Shown here one piece after another: positions 1 to 11,900 of a stretch of 64,000 nt of DNA. Made by a program: the position numbers and the translations under genes. This DNA comes from Margaritispora aquatica (taxonomy: Eukaryota > Ascomycota > Leotiomycetes > Helotiales > Discinellaceae). Under the pieces are notes generated by a model, which was given only the letters and a program-made list of their open reading frames with translations, had not been told where the DNA came from and did not search any database. Each line of letters opens with the position of its first letter. Within the stretch, counting starts at the first letter, position 1. The stretch covers positions 498,411 through 562,410 of the forward strand of contig VJWN01000008.1 of the NCBI GenBank assembly GCA_007644065.1. The letters are read 5' to 3'.

Positions 1-2875
1 GATTTCTTTTATGATAGATCACTCGATAGCAAAATCAAATGGGCAACAGTCTGGAAGCTTCTTGGAGGTCTTATAAGACATGTAGCCACACTTGATGTTT
101 TTGCAGAGTGCAAAATCACCAATCTGACCAGAATGTCGGTGTTCGACACTACAGTTCTTCACTACCTCAAAATGAGTGAAGGACGGCGACCGATTAACGA
201 ATGAGATTTCAGAGTCAGCTATCTTATAGGTGCATATAGAATATCCATTGGATCTGCTCTCCAGAGATATCTTCAAATCTTCTTCTGTAACTTTCGTGTT
301 GAGTCTGCTACAGCAAACTGCCCGTATTTATGGCAGCTTTCAGCCATCAGAGCTATCCACCTCGATGTGTGTGAAGAGAATACACAACCTAAATTCCTGA
401 TGATCATCACAATTACCGAAAATCGCCAGACTAATGTGAAGACTAGTTTACTACATATCACTTGTTGATCTGTTTCCTGATGTCAGAAGCAGTTGTCCAA
501 GAGTTGAAAGTAGTACGTGCATTCATCTACGACTCAAATATAGATGGGCTCCTGAAATATTTGCGGTACTGATGCTGAATGTTAAAGATGTCGAGGACAC
601 GCATTCTACACCTTTGAAATGTCCTCTCGAAACGCTTATCGTTTTGAGGTCAGTTGTTCAGAATATCGATTTTCCAGTTTCAAAGTATTTGAGATAGCAC
701 TTTTCGCTTCATTGTTAGAGAGACAGAAGAGAAATATCGGTGAAATGCCGACATCTGGGAGTGAGGTGTAGTTTTCAGTGATTCCGTGGTTTCTTCAAAA
801 GATTACTGGGCAATTTGATTGAGTCGTTGATGACTCGGTGTGAGAACTTTTCTCCTGCTCTGCATTACACATCTGAAGGGCGGCAACTGAGAATTGAATG
901 AGTTTGATGTATCTGTCTTTGTCGATTTGTCGAAAGATGAATTCGCAGGTGAGATGATTTAAGTGAACTATGTAGGAATGTTCTACGCTTTGTCTGTTCT
1001 AACATTGAAAAGTGAAAGTAGTCCGTGTGGATATCTCCATTTTGCCAGAGGAGATATTGGTAAGATTACCTTCCAGCCGAGCTTTGCTTTCGATACATAT
1101 CAACGAAAAAAGAATAGGCACAATCAAGCATCCGATCGATAGCCAGCGCTATTAGTATAGAACATTCACGAGATGATTTCTAGCCGCCATCATAAGCAGG
1201 CTTACCATGTACAAGGAGGACTGGCCTCAAAGGTACATGAAATCAACTACTAACTTTCTCGTAGACATGTGCAGTGGCCAACCTTTGAATCAATACCCTG
1301 GACACAGAAGTTGAGTTTATAAACTTCATCAATTTCAGTTTCTTCAATAATCACACCCTTTGGTACAGATATCCTCCCACAAATGCCGCTTTAGTCAACC
1401 TGCAAAGAGGCCTACAGAGGGTTGCAAGGGCTGTAATACGCTGGCTTTATGAATTCTTCGAGGCTATCAAAACGATTAAGCTATGTTAAGCCAACCACAA
1501 CCATCTCATGCCTAGACTTAAACGCACAGAATTCTAAAACTCTGATTTTATTATTCTTCATCACTTAATAAAGCATTACCTTCAAACAATATTGACTAAC
1601 GTGATTCCAGTGGCTCACTTTCACCTTCCTTTAGGTTAAGGGCAATCAAGCTCTACATGTCATGGGTTTTTGTTTCAATGGAATCAACCACGTTCAAAGT
1701 ATGCTTTTCGAATGTTCAAGCTCATTGAGCTTTTAGTTTCTTACAGCCACATCCTTTCGCTATAAATGAAAATGAAAGACGTTCGTAAGGCTATCGAGAG
1801 TGTCGCATTGCCTGTTTGGTACAACCCTTTCTGATGCTGTGGGCTCACAAGGTGAAGGTAGACTTGATCTAGGACATTTCTAATTTCATCATAGGCATAT
1901 TTGACGATCTCACCACCGAGCTCTGCTCCGATGAATGTAAACAAGGACGGAATAGAGACAGTACTTGTATCTAACGTGGCTACCACGCAAAATATTCGTC
2001 CACACCGTCAAGGAAGCCTCTAGTTACCCACACGCATCTCGTACACCTCACCAGCGGATTCAGCACAGCTCACATTTCCTAATCCACACCTTGGACCTCG
2101 ATCCTCTGCAATAAGGATTAGCCTAGCCTCACTCAACTCAACTCAACTCAACTCAACATAACAAAGCCAGGACAAGATCTAAGACAGCAAGGTAGTAAGT
2201 GACCTCAGATCCACCTCATATCGAAATGACAAGGACGAGAGGTGGAGGAGATGGAATACTTGAGTTTGGATACTGTGGACTGGACAGTGGACACGAGCGA
2301 GTAACGACTTTCCAAAAGTCAAAGGCAAAGTGCACGATGGATCATGCGGAGATGGGTGAATTTACTTTCAACGAACAGACGATAAGATGCTAAGCATGGA
2401 CAGGAAATAACACACTTCACAACACCGTGCCTTGAGAGATATATTTACACTATAGCAACCCCATGTTGCCTCACTAATGCCCTGTTCTGAAAGCCACCCA
2501 GTCAAGACCATGCATGGAAAAGAACCGGGAACAATGTATGTCTGGGAGTTGATCCTCTTCATTACTTTGTTCAATACACATCTGTCTCGAGCTCGCTGCC
2601 CACCTACAATGCAATGCCGTATTTCCCCCCTCCGTTTACAAAAAACACCCCCAGAAAAAACCATGCTAATTCGCAAAACAAAAAAACGCCGTCCCCCATT
2701 CCACGTCGCTTTCCATGTCCAGCACCTCAGATTGTGAGGCTTGGATATCGTGAAAGTAAAATATGTCCAGATCACAAATACACCGACGATTCTAGCTCCT
2801 TCCTCTCTTCTCTTCCCTGGAGATATCTCCACTTCATCTGCTTTTGATTTTCCAATTTCCATTAATGCCGCTTCA
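1..2875. other. gene-poor region, left end of window
   Basis: I see no supportable gene here. The open frames are short (at most 176 codons), several start only at GTG or TTG, and none joins across plausible introns into a recognisable protein. The 176-codon frame on the minus strand at 2368-2898 begins at GTG and lies in the 3' region of the next gene, so it is probably a shadow. An ACTCA pentanucleotide run lies at 2131-2157. The region could be intergenic or hold decayed sequence. Confidence 0.5.
2131..2157. repeat. ACTCA pentanucleotide microsatellite
   Basis: About five perfect tandem copies of ACTCA can be read directly. No function is implied. Confidence 0.85.
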
Positions 2876-3774
2876 CTACCAAATGACACCTGTCCCACCC
2901 ACGAACCACGTAAAGCTCAGCACAGTCAACAAGCCCATCCCCAACATGAGCCCTAACGCCCTCCTCTCCGTATCGCCCAACGCGGCACTACAAGTGGCGC
3001 ACTTGAACTCCCCTAACGGCGTATAGGCCTGGGGTGTGTACATGCCAAATGTGTACTGATTGTACACAGCCAAATATCCCGCCTGTGCAGTTGCACTAAT
3101 GCTGCTGCCAGCATCGTAGATAATCAGCGTATACGTCTGCGTCAGCAGTGGGTTTTGCACCGCCGTGGCTTGGTAAGAGCCCGTATCCCAGATGACAGCG
3201 TTGGTGTTGTTTGCGTTGACCGTTACGTTCGTGGCGATGGTGTAGAGTTGTGTGTTTGCCGTGCAGGTCGCCATTACGTTCACAGCTGTAGGTGTCGCTT
3301 GCAAAGAGGTGTAGTTCCAGCCAAAGGTCACAAACTCGCCAATCTTGAAGTACTGGGCGCCTGAAGCGACAGCTGGAGTCATCATTGAAACACCACCGGC
3401 TGGGAGACGAGCATCGTAAGATGTAGTGTGCGCTTTGGTGGTGGTTGCATTACTGGCGCCTGTTGCTTTGGGTGATGCTGTGCTGAAGCCGATTGTGTAT
3501 TTTGCTGAGCCAGCGCTTGTACTCGATCCTGTTTCTTTAGGCGATGAGGAGGATACTGTCGAGCTCACAGTATCTGTGTGCGATGTTAGATACCATAGTG
3601 AAATTGAAGCCATTCCGTGTAAGCCAACTACTTACTATTTCCACTATCCTGTCTCACAACCAGCGAATCCAACTCCGGTAGCCATCTCGGCCAATGTAAC
3701 GGCCACGCAGCAGCGAAAGTCGTGAGATATAGCAGGATAATCGATTGCAATTGGAAGGTTCGTGAAGCCCGCAT
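2876..3774 (-). CDS. DUF7137-type secreted/membrane glycoprotein
   Basis: Two exons, 2876-3573 and 3636-3774, with a 62-nt intron (GTAAGT...ACACAG). They join in phase and add an N-terminal signal peptide (starts MRASRTFQLQSIILLYLTTF) that the long downstream frame alone lacks. The rest is a Ser/Thr-rich linker, then a globular domain with the blocks FGWNYTSL, VWDTGSYQAT and YTLIIYDAG, then FKCATCSAALGDTERRA, and a C-terminal hydrophobic helix ending GMGLLTVLSFTWFVGG. This matches a fungal family annotated as DUF7137, which is weakly related to Kre9/Knh1-like beta-sandwich domains. It is probably a cell-surface or secretory-pathway membrane protein; its biochemical role is unknown. The domain name is from memory, whereas the architecture is read directly. 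Confidence 0.85.
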
Positions 3775-5385
3775 TTTGAGCGATGGACTTTGTTGACACT
3801 CCTTGAATTATGGTTTCCGAGGGTTCCAAACCACAACAATTTCAAACCGCAGATCCACAAAAGTTTCCCCTTTCAAACGAACGTAGATGTAAAGAAGGCT
3901 CCAGAATATTCAATCAAGAAATCCGAGTATTGGGTCCCGCTGAAGAATCGACAGGAAATGGGTGCGTCCTTCAGGATTTCGAAGTCTTTCTCGTTGTATG
4001 TAACCCCTGTTTGGCAGCCAGTCAGACCAGCAATTGACACAGCAACAACGCCACCACCCTCACCAACCTTAATTCCTTCTTCCTTTCCTCCTTGCAGATT
4101 CGATGCTCAACGACTAGAAATCAAAGAAGCCGAACGAGTGAGGCCTGTTGACGGAAAAAACGATGGTGGTTGAAGTCGAGAGAGACGAGAGAGAGCACAA
4201 ATGAGTAAACAGTGATGAAATGTGTTGTTGAAGAATGCAAAAGTCCAAAAGTCCGAGAACAGGAACTGGACCAGAGCTTCTTCATTCACTTTTCGTTTTT
4301 ACTTTTACGCCTCTTTCGATCTGAGACCCACCGAGACTCATGGAACCAGGGTAAATGAATGGATTGAATAGATTGAATGGATGATCAACACCCCCCCCCT
4401 CGGACCTCGTTCAGGCTTGTCTTCTCGTGTTCCGACCGATGGGGTGAGCCTCCTGAGCACGCTGGACCAATCCCTGGTGCAGAAAATGTACGAGTGCACT
4501 ATTTTTAAGCATCACACCAGTTGCACAGAAACCCACACCTACTGGACCTACTGGACCTACTGGACACACTGGACACACTGGACACACTAGGAACTTCGCC
4601 GCACCTTTCCAAAGATTTTAGTCAGTTTGCCCCTGGTTCATACAGTCAGTCCACAGGACAGGTGCATTCTTCATCGATCCATCTTCACGAATGACCCTCA
4701 CCATCCATCATAGAAATTACCAATGAATGGACACAGAAAAAAAAAGAGACTTACAAAGAAAAAGAAAAGGATGACTCTCGATATTTGGTGTTCATGCATG
4801 AGTCTGTAATTCTGTAATGGTTCATGCCAGCCAGATTCAACGATCCCAAAGAAAAGGAATTAATGCGAGACAAGAATCTCAAGCAGTGACGAGATCAAAG
4901 AATTGTGGATCCGGATGTATCATGACTGTGCAACCTGATAACTCTTAGCGGCAATGTACAAGACTTCGTATAAGTGAGGTGACATTGTAATACCACGGTA
5001 TGGAGTCATCGTCTATTTCTTTTGCAGCTCTTAATATCTTCACCAAACTGCACGGCAAGAAAATAGACTGATATTCATCTTCCCACTGGACAATTACACA
5101 ACTGACCAGTTGAGGACAGCCAAACATCTCAACTCAAGAGTAGTGTGTTAGAAAGTACTACGCTAAACATCAAGAGAAACTCTCCATGCTGATGAACAAA
5201 TTCCTCCCATATCTCTATAAGCCGCTTCCTGAAAAGGGGGCATCCCATCCATCATGAACTCCAAGCAAAATTCCTGTGTAGAAATGGCTGCTTTCCATTT
5301 TCCCAGCGCCCAATACTCAATAATCCTCCGACGCCCGCGAATGTGGTATCTCCATGCTAAATCTCTAACTATGCACACGTAGACT
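3775..5385. other. intergenic, with a minisatellite
   Basis: This stretch of 1.6 kb lies upstream of the DUF7137 gene and downstream of the stress-protein gene. I see no coding evidence. It holds the 9-bp tandem repeat at 4540-4590 and a homopurine run near 4735-4770. The first few hundred bases presumably include the promoter of the DUF7137 gene. Confidence 0.6.
4540..4590. repeat. 9-bp minisatellite (CTGGACCTA/CTGGACACA)
   Basis: About five to six tandem 9-nt units are visible. The first units read CTGGACCTA and the later ones CTGGACACA, so the array is made of two variant blocks. Confidence 0.85.
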
Positions 5386-7507
5386 TCACTCCTCCTCATC
5401 GTCTTCTTCAGCCGGATCTTTAGGACTAGAGCCAGAGCTGCCAGAATCCCCACTACCGACAGAGCCTTTCCGGCCATTTGCGAGAGCTGCTGCTTCAAGC
5501 ATCTCCATCTCGTGAAGCTTTTCCTTCTTCTTTTGGTCTTCGTCCTTCTTCTTCTGTTCCTCTGATGAAACGTTGCCTAGTAGAGCCTGCCCAGAAATGA
5601 CTTCAAACTCGCCGTCGTCATCTTCATCCTCACTAGACTCTTCACCGCTCATAATGGGACTCTCGCCATCCTCCGACTCCCTAGAATCCTGCCGAACCAT
5701 TGTCGACTCGGGAAGTAAGGAACTGTCAGTCACGAAAGGCTGGTCGTTTGGCGACAGGTTTTTGCTTCCCTTGTGGTATAATATCTCCTTCGCTGCCTTG
5801 TTACTCGCAAGGTCAAAGGACGCCGTCGGACTACCAACTTGGAAATTTGTGAGAGTAGACTCGAGAATTTCGGGAATTCCAACCGCTGCAGCTACTGCAT
5901 GTGCTTCTTCTGCCGGATCCTTGAGCGCTTCAAAACTATCGTTCGTCGAATTGTGCCCCGTTTCATGCTCGGTGACTCCGCTATCGCGTAGCAGTTTGAT
6001 ATAGTCTTGTCTATTGGGGTCTGCATTTCGTTTGCTCTTCTTCTTAGCTCTCTTCTCTGTAGGACGTACAACGACAACTGGTATTGGAGAATACTGAAGA
6101 CACCACTTGGAGAATGAGTTGCGATTGGCCATGAGTCCTTGGAAGCCTCCTAAGCTTCGACCCTTTGTCCCTACAACAAGCATAGCAGGTTCCCATAGCT
6201 GGATCTGTGGACAGTAATAATTAGCATCTGACGTGGGGTACTGCATATTTAAGCTTAAGAATTTCTCACCATGCTTTGAAATGTATCTTGCAGTTTCCCA
6301 ACTGCAAATTCTAACACAATGCAAATGGATCGGTCCTTGTCCGTCATGTTCTGGATATGGTTCATAAGGTCTGTTGCCTCCTTCTTGTACTGCCTCCTCT
6401 CCAAGTTGCGGTCACTGAGCACCTTGGAATCTTTGTCGACTACTCGGAGGCAAATAATTTGATCGCCATCGTCAACTAGCTCTTCAAGCATCCATTGCAA
6501 GGCGATATCAGAGTAATCTTTCTCATCTATGCCAACCATAAATGTTCGTGACCTCCTCTTGAACTGATAACCGGTGTGTTTGACTGTCAAAGTGAAGGCT
6601 ATCGTGTTCGTCCGAGTTGGTTCTCCATCGGTGAAATTATCGAAGGAAACATGGCGATTGAACCTACTATTGGCAGAGGTAGCAGTCAGTGGCATGATCC
6701 AGCAGATATAGAAGGATAAAGACCAGCGCGGCAGTTGAGAAAGCTATGAAGCAATACCGCAATCATGTGCGGGATTTAAGGTAGAGCGTCCAGCCTCGAG
6801 CCTGGCACACAAGGTGGGGTTGATCACTTGGTTCCCCACGCCCAAGCCGAAACGCTGCTGAACTTGAATTGTGTGGAGATCCGGTACACATCCCCGAAAA
6901 GCCTATAAATGGGACCTGATCCGCATTTTGGTTTCGTAGAGGCGACAAAGAAGTTGGACTTACGATGGTCGAGGGGGAGACTTGGCTCGGAGAATTGCAC
7001 TCTTTGGCTTCAACCCCGAAGGATTCGACCAACTGGGACCCTTTCCAGCGAAACTAACTGTTTGAAAAGCTCGAATTAGTTCACCTATCCTTTCTGTGAA
7101 AAGAAGTGTATGAAAGGAGTGCTTCCACTGGATCCTTAGGATTGCCCTGCAGGAGACTAGGAGCATGTGTGAATAAGTCGGGTGCTTTGCAACACTGGAT
7201 CTTGCGTTTCCCCAGCTGTCCAAGACCTAAAGATGATAGAGGACTCACCAGATGTGAGAGACGACTTGCGCTCATGGCGACGTGGGTCGTTCGAGATCGT
7301 ATGGTTCACTACAGCATGCTCACGAATAAGGTATAAAGGTCCCAGAGGAGTTCCATCACTGGCTGTCAATGCGATTATTGGATCCGGCGTCGCAACAACT
7401 GGAATGGCTGCACCTTCACCTTTGTCGCTCACAGGCGGTAGACGTGGCGATTGACTTTGTGGAGAAGTTCCCGACTTTGTCGAAGAGGACGCTGAGCTTG
7501 TAGCCAT
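5386..7507 (-). CDS. universal stress protein (UspA) family protein with long acidic tail
   Basis: My model has exons 7249-7507, 6964-7057, 6270-6666 and 5386-6204, giving about 522 aa. The ATG at 7507 starts MATSSASSS; the upstream frame to 7528 opens with TTG. The N-terminal third is Ser/Pro-rich. The Usp domain spans the third and fourth exons (SRTFMVGIDEKDYSDIALQW, then LVVGTKGRSLGGFQGLMANR, which contains the family's nucleotide-binding G-rich loop). The junction inside the domain (FQSM/IQLWEPA) is certain. The C-terminus is long, acidic and lysine-rich, ending DPAEEDDEEE. It resembles the fungal Usp group that includes S. pombe SPAC25B2.10. The two 5' introns (191 and 297 nt) are unusually long for this window, and the exact N-terminal exons are my least certain splice calls. 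It is probably a cytosolic ATP-binding stress protein. Confidence 0.85.
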
Positions 7508-8325
7508 CTCGTGGGATACGTGTATCAATCAGTTCAAGTGGTGAAGTGACGACAATATTCAGACTTTGAGTCTTGTGCGTCTTCTCAAGCTTGAGCCCGA
7601 GACTGATGTTGATCGAATCTGGCGAAAATCCATCGACTATAGACTATGGTTCTCTTGGAGAGTTGTGTCGTACTCAGATGGGTTTCCGAATAAAGATCAA
7701 CTCACGATGGTGAAAATGTGCTTGCTTGAGACATATGGGTCCGATGGTGGAAGGCGCAATCTAGCAAGGGATCTGTCACACCACGGCAAGATTTGATTTC
7801 AGAACATTGATCTTTGACTATTAAACCCGGTTTCTCCGAAATTGACGGTGAAGATTAAAACATATTTGTTGGTTCAACAGCATTGCTGCAAAAGCATGAG
7901 CTCAGCCATGGCCAACTTGGCACCAGCAATATTTCAGCCTTGTGTTATCTTATAGTCACTATTTTTTTCTTTTTTTCACTTTGGGTATGAATTCAATAAT
8001 CATATAGCAGAGTTCCAGCAATCGAATAGGTAAGCAAGTTTTATTTCGTTGATAAACCGCTGTCCTATTGTGCAACCTTTCGCTCTATTGGGGAAGCTGT
8101 TGGAACACCGAAGACTTTGTAAACCATTGGTGCAACTTCAACCACGTTTGCGTCTACCAGTCTCATCCCCGCACCTATTGTCTCGTATTCACTTGAAATA
8201 CACTTCTTCAAAGCTTGTCTTCACGTCTTCTTATCGAAGCATGAATATCGCTTTTTCTTCCCAACGCCAGCCCATGCAAAGTCCGACCCAAATTCATCAT
8301 GATATCACAGAAGCATATAAAGCAT
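7508..8325. other. intergenic, stress-protein promoter side
   Basis: No supportable gene. A plus-strand frame of 126 codons at 8049-8429 starts with TTG and runs antisense into the 3' exon of eIF3l, so I treat it as a shadow. The segment holds the promoter of the stress-protein gene and the 3' end of eIF3l. A short T-rich tract lies near 7960-7980. Confidence 0.6.
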
Positions 8326-9853
8326 CTAGTAGGTACGGGCAAGGTTACGGAGATACCAATCAACCAACTTTCGGCCTACCTTGGCTTCTGAGATGTGGAT
8401 CAAGTCCTATTTGGCTATTAGCTTCATGATCGTAACAGCGACATCTTGTACTTACTCCTTGCATGGCATAATCCAAATCATTTGAACTAGCAACTTCTCC
8501 ATCCAACAATCCGTTCTCAGTCCATCTAATCTGTCGGCCTCTCTGCTTGTTGACCAATAACCATCCCCTCAGCTTCTCTGGCTCAACCTCCAGGAATCCA
8601 GCCAACTTCTTCAGATCCATAGTAGTGTATAAGCGGAGATAAGACTTGACAGTTGGACTCCACATGTTGGTCTTGACCTCATCCATAAAGATAGCCAAGT
8701 GGTGCTCAAGAGGATCGACATTGAGCTCTGGGTTGTCAAAGTCAGGTGGGGTTGGTGAGATGAACTTTGGGCATGAAGCACGGAACAACTCCTCGAAGAT
8801 TGGGAGAGACTCTGGACCACCGCGTTGGAGCTTGAGCAGCTGGTCACCATACTTCTCACGTAGGGCGGTGTGGATGGTATCATCAAGTCTGATAGGGTGG
8901 AAGGCCACACAGATAGCAATCAAAGCGTACATCTGATCGTTCTTCTTGGTGATAGAATCGTACTGAGCATTCTTCTGGAAGTTCTTTGTCCGGGAGACAT
9001 AGATGAGAATGTGACTGAACATGCGGATGGCATCTGCGTATCTGCGCATCATCATGTAGGAGAATCCAACATAGTAGTATGTGGTGAAATGTGCAGCCAT
9101 GACACGGGCAAACATAGCCTTCTTGTTCAACTCGATATCATCCAGAGTCTTCAACGCGAGACTGAAGTCACCAAGGAGACAGTGAACTCTGAGGAGACCG
9201 ATGATCGAGAAGTATCCCAACATTCGGTATAAGGACTTGGAACCGTAGTCGCCAGCCACTGCCATAGGCTCCTCGTTGCGCTTCATGGCCGCAAGCTGCT
9301 CATTGATCTGCGAACGCTGGATCAAGGAGTACAAGACGTTCAAGACGCTGTAGCATCCCCATGTGTTTGGTGCCTCACGGAGGATCAGAATCTCTTCTTC
9401 ATTGGTTCCCTGGCGCGCAATACGATTCCTGTACGAGCAGAAAGAGTTGAATTGGTAGATGAACTCATCGATGACATCCCAGGCCCAGTAGTACTAGATA
9501 CGTTTAGCAGATGCGCGCAAGAAAATGGTCTGCGGAGTGCATACAGAAGGTGGTTCGAGGTCGACTGGTCCTTCAGAGTTCAAGATAAAGTGGAACAAGC
9601 TGCAATAGTTGTCATAGCTGGCAAACTTGACCTCGAGAGGCGCTGAAAAGTCCAGAGGTTGTGCGGCAGCGGCGAGTCTTGATTGAATATCGTCGGTTTG
9701 CTGTGCCATGCTCATAGAGTTCACCTGCTCCAAATCATCCATTCCCTCGTATTGAACCTGCTCTCTGTAATCTGCGGCGAGAGCTTCTTCCTCGATATCT
9801 GAATCATCGTCGATAATTCGAGCGGGCGCACCGCCATTTTGAAAGCCGCTCAT
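8326..9853 (-). CDS. translation initiation factor eIF3 subunit l
   Basis: Three exons (9545-9853, 8456-9493, 8326-8406) with introns of 51 and 49 nt give 475 aa, normal for the family. It is a PCI-domain subunit of the eIF3 complex, which organises the 43S pre-initiation complex in the cytosol. Diagnostic stretches include YYWAWDVIDEFIYQFNSFCS straight after the first splice, the helical repeats around LGYFSIIGLLRVHCLLGDFS, and a C-terminus ending KLVDWYLRNLARTY that appears only when the last 49-nt intron is removed. The in-frame TTG 15 nt upstream is not used; ATG at 9853 starts MSGFQNGG. An acidic stretch (DDDSDIEEE) follows the start, as in other fungal orthologues. Confidence 0.96.
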
Positions 9854-10342
9854 TTTGTCGTCGCTCAAAGGTGGTTGAAGTCAAAAGTTCGTGGAGGGGT
9901 ACTGTCTAAAATTGCTTCATAAGTTAGGTTCGCTAATCAATTTTTGCCCTAAGAATTTTGAATTCGTTTTAGAAGCTAACGAGAGAAACTTTACATACAA
10001 GATCCTGCTTGAAAATTGAAACTAGAGACTCGAGAAATGACCGAACGTGCAATAGATCTGTTAGGAGTCTCTGTAACTCGAGATTACAATGTGCGCGAGA
10101 CTATATCATGTCACATGACTGCCCCACTTCGAATGTCCTATTATATTCTGTACATTTGGCAAGCAGTGCACTATCATATCTACTTAAATGTGGTTCCAAG
10201 GCAATTAATTTAAATATCTAGATTCAAGACGCTGGGCTCGTGTCCCGTACATAACATCTAAAGCTATCATATATACGAATTCGGTATCCTTCCCCTTGGT
10301 CAATTTGGACTAGCTAATTGGAGACCTCGCTGCACGATTTTC
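9854..10342. other. intergenic
   Basis: This is the promoter side of eIF3l and the 3' end of the cytochrome/b561 gene. Short frames near 10009-10221 have no recognisable protein character. Nothing else is seen. Confidence 0.6.
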
Positions 10343-11900
10343 CTAGAACGATGCAGACTCATTACCACTACTTCTCTTCTTCCGCTCGATCACATAGTCC
10401 CCGGTTTCATCTCCAGTTGTCTTCCTGCTTCTGACGAAAGCAAAAACGATGACTGCCATCCACAAAAGCCACATGAAGCTCGCAACCACGCCATAAGCGA
10501 TCTCACCATTGCGTGTATTTTCAGCCAGCTGTAAGCCAAGTCCACCATTGATAATGCCGAGTGTGATGATAGCTCGACCCCACCATACGTGAGGGTATGT
10601 AGCAGCATTCGGCTTTCCGCCCCTTTTGAATAAATGATGGTCTTAAACAGTGATGGTTAGAAAAATCTACACTGAGAATGAAAGGGGGCAGAATTCTCAA
10701 GACTCACGAAGTAGACCAGTGATCGGTTGAATTAGCAAGCATCCTAAAACAACAAGACCAATGATAGAATGGTATGCACTGAGCTGTTCGGTGGTAACAG
10801 CCACCCATACACCTAAGACCATAGATGCGAGGACGATTAGGTACGTGAATATCATCCAGCCTGCATGGAACCACACCAGGCCGGGAAAGCTTAAGATGCG
10901 AATTGATATGGCGCCGAGGGGAAAGAGCAAAACGAAAGCAGCAGCCCCTCCGATTGCACTATTGTCAGAAGATCTTGTAAGCATGTCTAGTATTACTGTC
11001 GAAATAGAATGTCTTAGTGTTTGTAGATATCACTTACTGAGCCATGAGAACTTTATCCCCGTGAGAGCTTTCTTCTGATTCGGAAGAGCTTTCTATCTCT
11101 GCGCTCGTAGTTGAGGTCGACGTGCTAGTAGTTGAGGTAAATGCACCAGCAGCTGAGGTAGAGGAGGGTGAAGACCTAGAGCTTGAAGCAGTAGGCATTG
11201 AAGCGATTACGATGTTGTTTTCGAAAGCAGAGCTGTCTCCTCCGGTGGCTGCCGCGAGGCCGACGCCAACCACGTTATCGTAATTGTGCATACCAAGATT
11301 AGCGCCAACATCGTTAGAAGAGACGGAAGACCCAGTTCTGTAGGCGAAAATCCATTTGGTGGTTGAGCCTGTGTTGCCACCAGCAAGATTCATTGACCCG
11401 CCAGACCAACTATTGCAGTTCGAACCTAAGTTTGGTTAATATTTTGTATAAAGGCATCATAACAGGTGTAACCGCCCACATTTGAAATTTGCGATCATCA
11501 GACCATTTCTGATTCCCGATCCTGCGAGAAGTGCAACACTGGCAGCTGAGGGTGAAGTAGGTTGCCGTTTGCCAATTCCATTTCGAGCTGATAATGTCAC
11601 ATTGGTCCCTGCAGCATTTGCGTAGATCATGAAAATATTAGAGCCTGTCATTGACCCTCCTTGGCCCAACCCTATCCAGCTCATACTGGTCGGTCCAGAT
11701 ATTTGCATGTATATATCTCCGGTGCCAGTCGAAGCAGTCGCCGCTGGGATATTCAGTGCAAAACATGCTCCTCCTGCACATGATGTGAATGTACTCGCAA
11801 CTGCGAGGGACACTTTGAAAGATTAGCTGCTAGGTAGATCCCTCAGATGATGCACTGGCATACCAAGAGCCAAAACATATAATGTTGATAAGCGGAACAT
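10343..11900 (-). CDS. CDH-type cytochrome (iron reductase) domain + cytochrome b561 membrane protein
   Basis: Five exons (11864-11900, 11480-11812, 11038-11425, 10708-10958, 10343-10641) give 435 aa. Exon 1 encodes a signal peptide (MFRLSTLYVLAL). Then comes a cellobiose-dehydrogenase-like haem b domain with candidate axial ligands Met (in GQGGSM) and His (in LGMHNYD), plus a Cys pair (KCSNC) restored across intron 2. A Ser/Thr-rich linker (SSTSAAGAFTSTTSTSTSTT) leads to a b561 membrane domain with four conserved-type His residues (MAHAIGG, WFHAGWM, AYHSIIG, PHVWWGR). The tail is cytosolic (KKRSSGNESASF). Family knowledge suggests a plasma-membrane electron-transfer protein that moves electrons across the membrane to extracellular acceptors such as ferric iron; the substrate is unknown. 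The donor of intron 2 (GTGGGC) is weak but restores both frame and motif. Confidence 0.9.

Noticed and set aside
1741..1986. 81-codon minus-strand frame
   Set aside because: It starts at GTG, has no recognisable domain, and no in-phase exon joins it.
2368..2898. 176-codon minus-strand frame
   Set aside because: GTG start, composition unlike a protein, and it lies in the 3' region of the DUF7137 gene.
6763..7032. 89-codon Ser/Pro-rich frame in the stress-protein gene
   Set aside because: It lies in a different frame from the chosen exon 2 and would break phase to the Usp domain. I treat most of it as intron, though the N-terminal exons remain uncertain.
8049..8429. 126-codon plus-strand frame
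   Set aside because: TTG start; it is antisense to the confirmed last exon of eIF3l.
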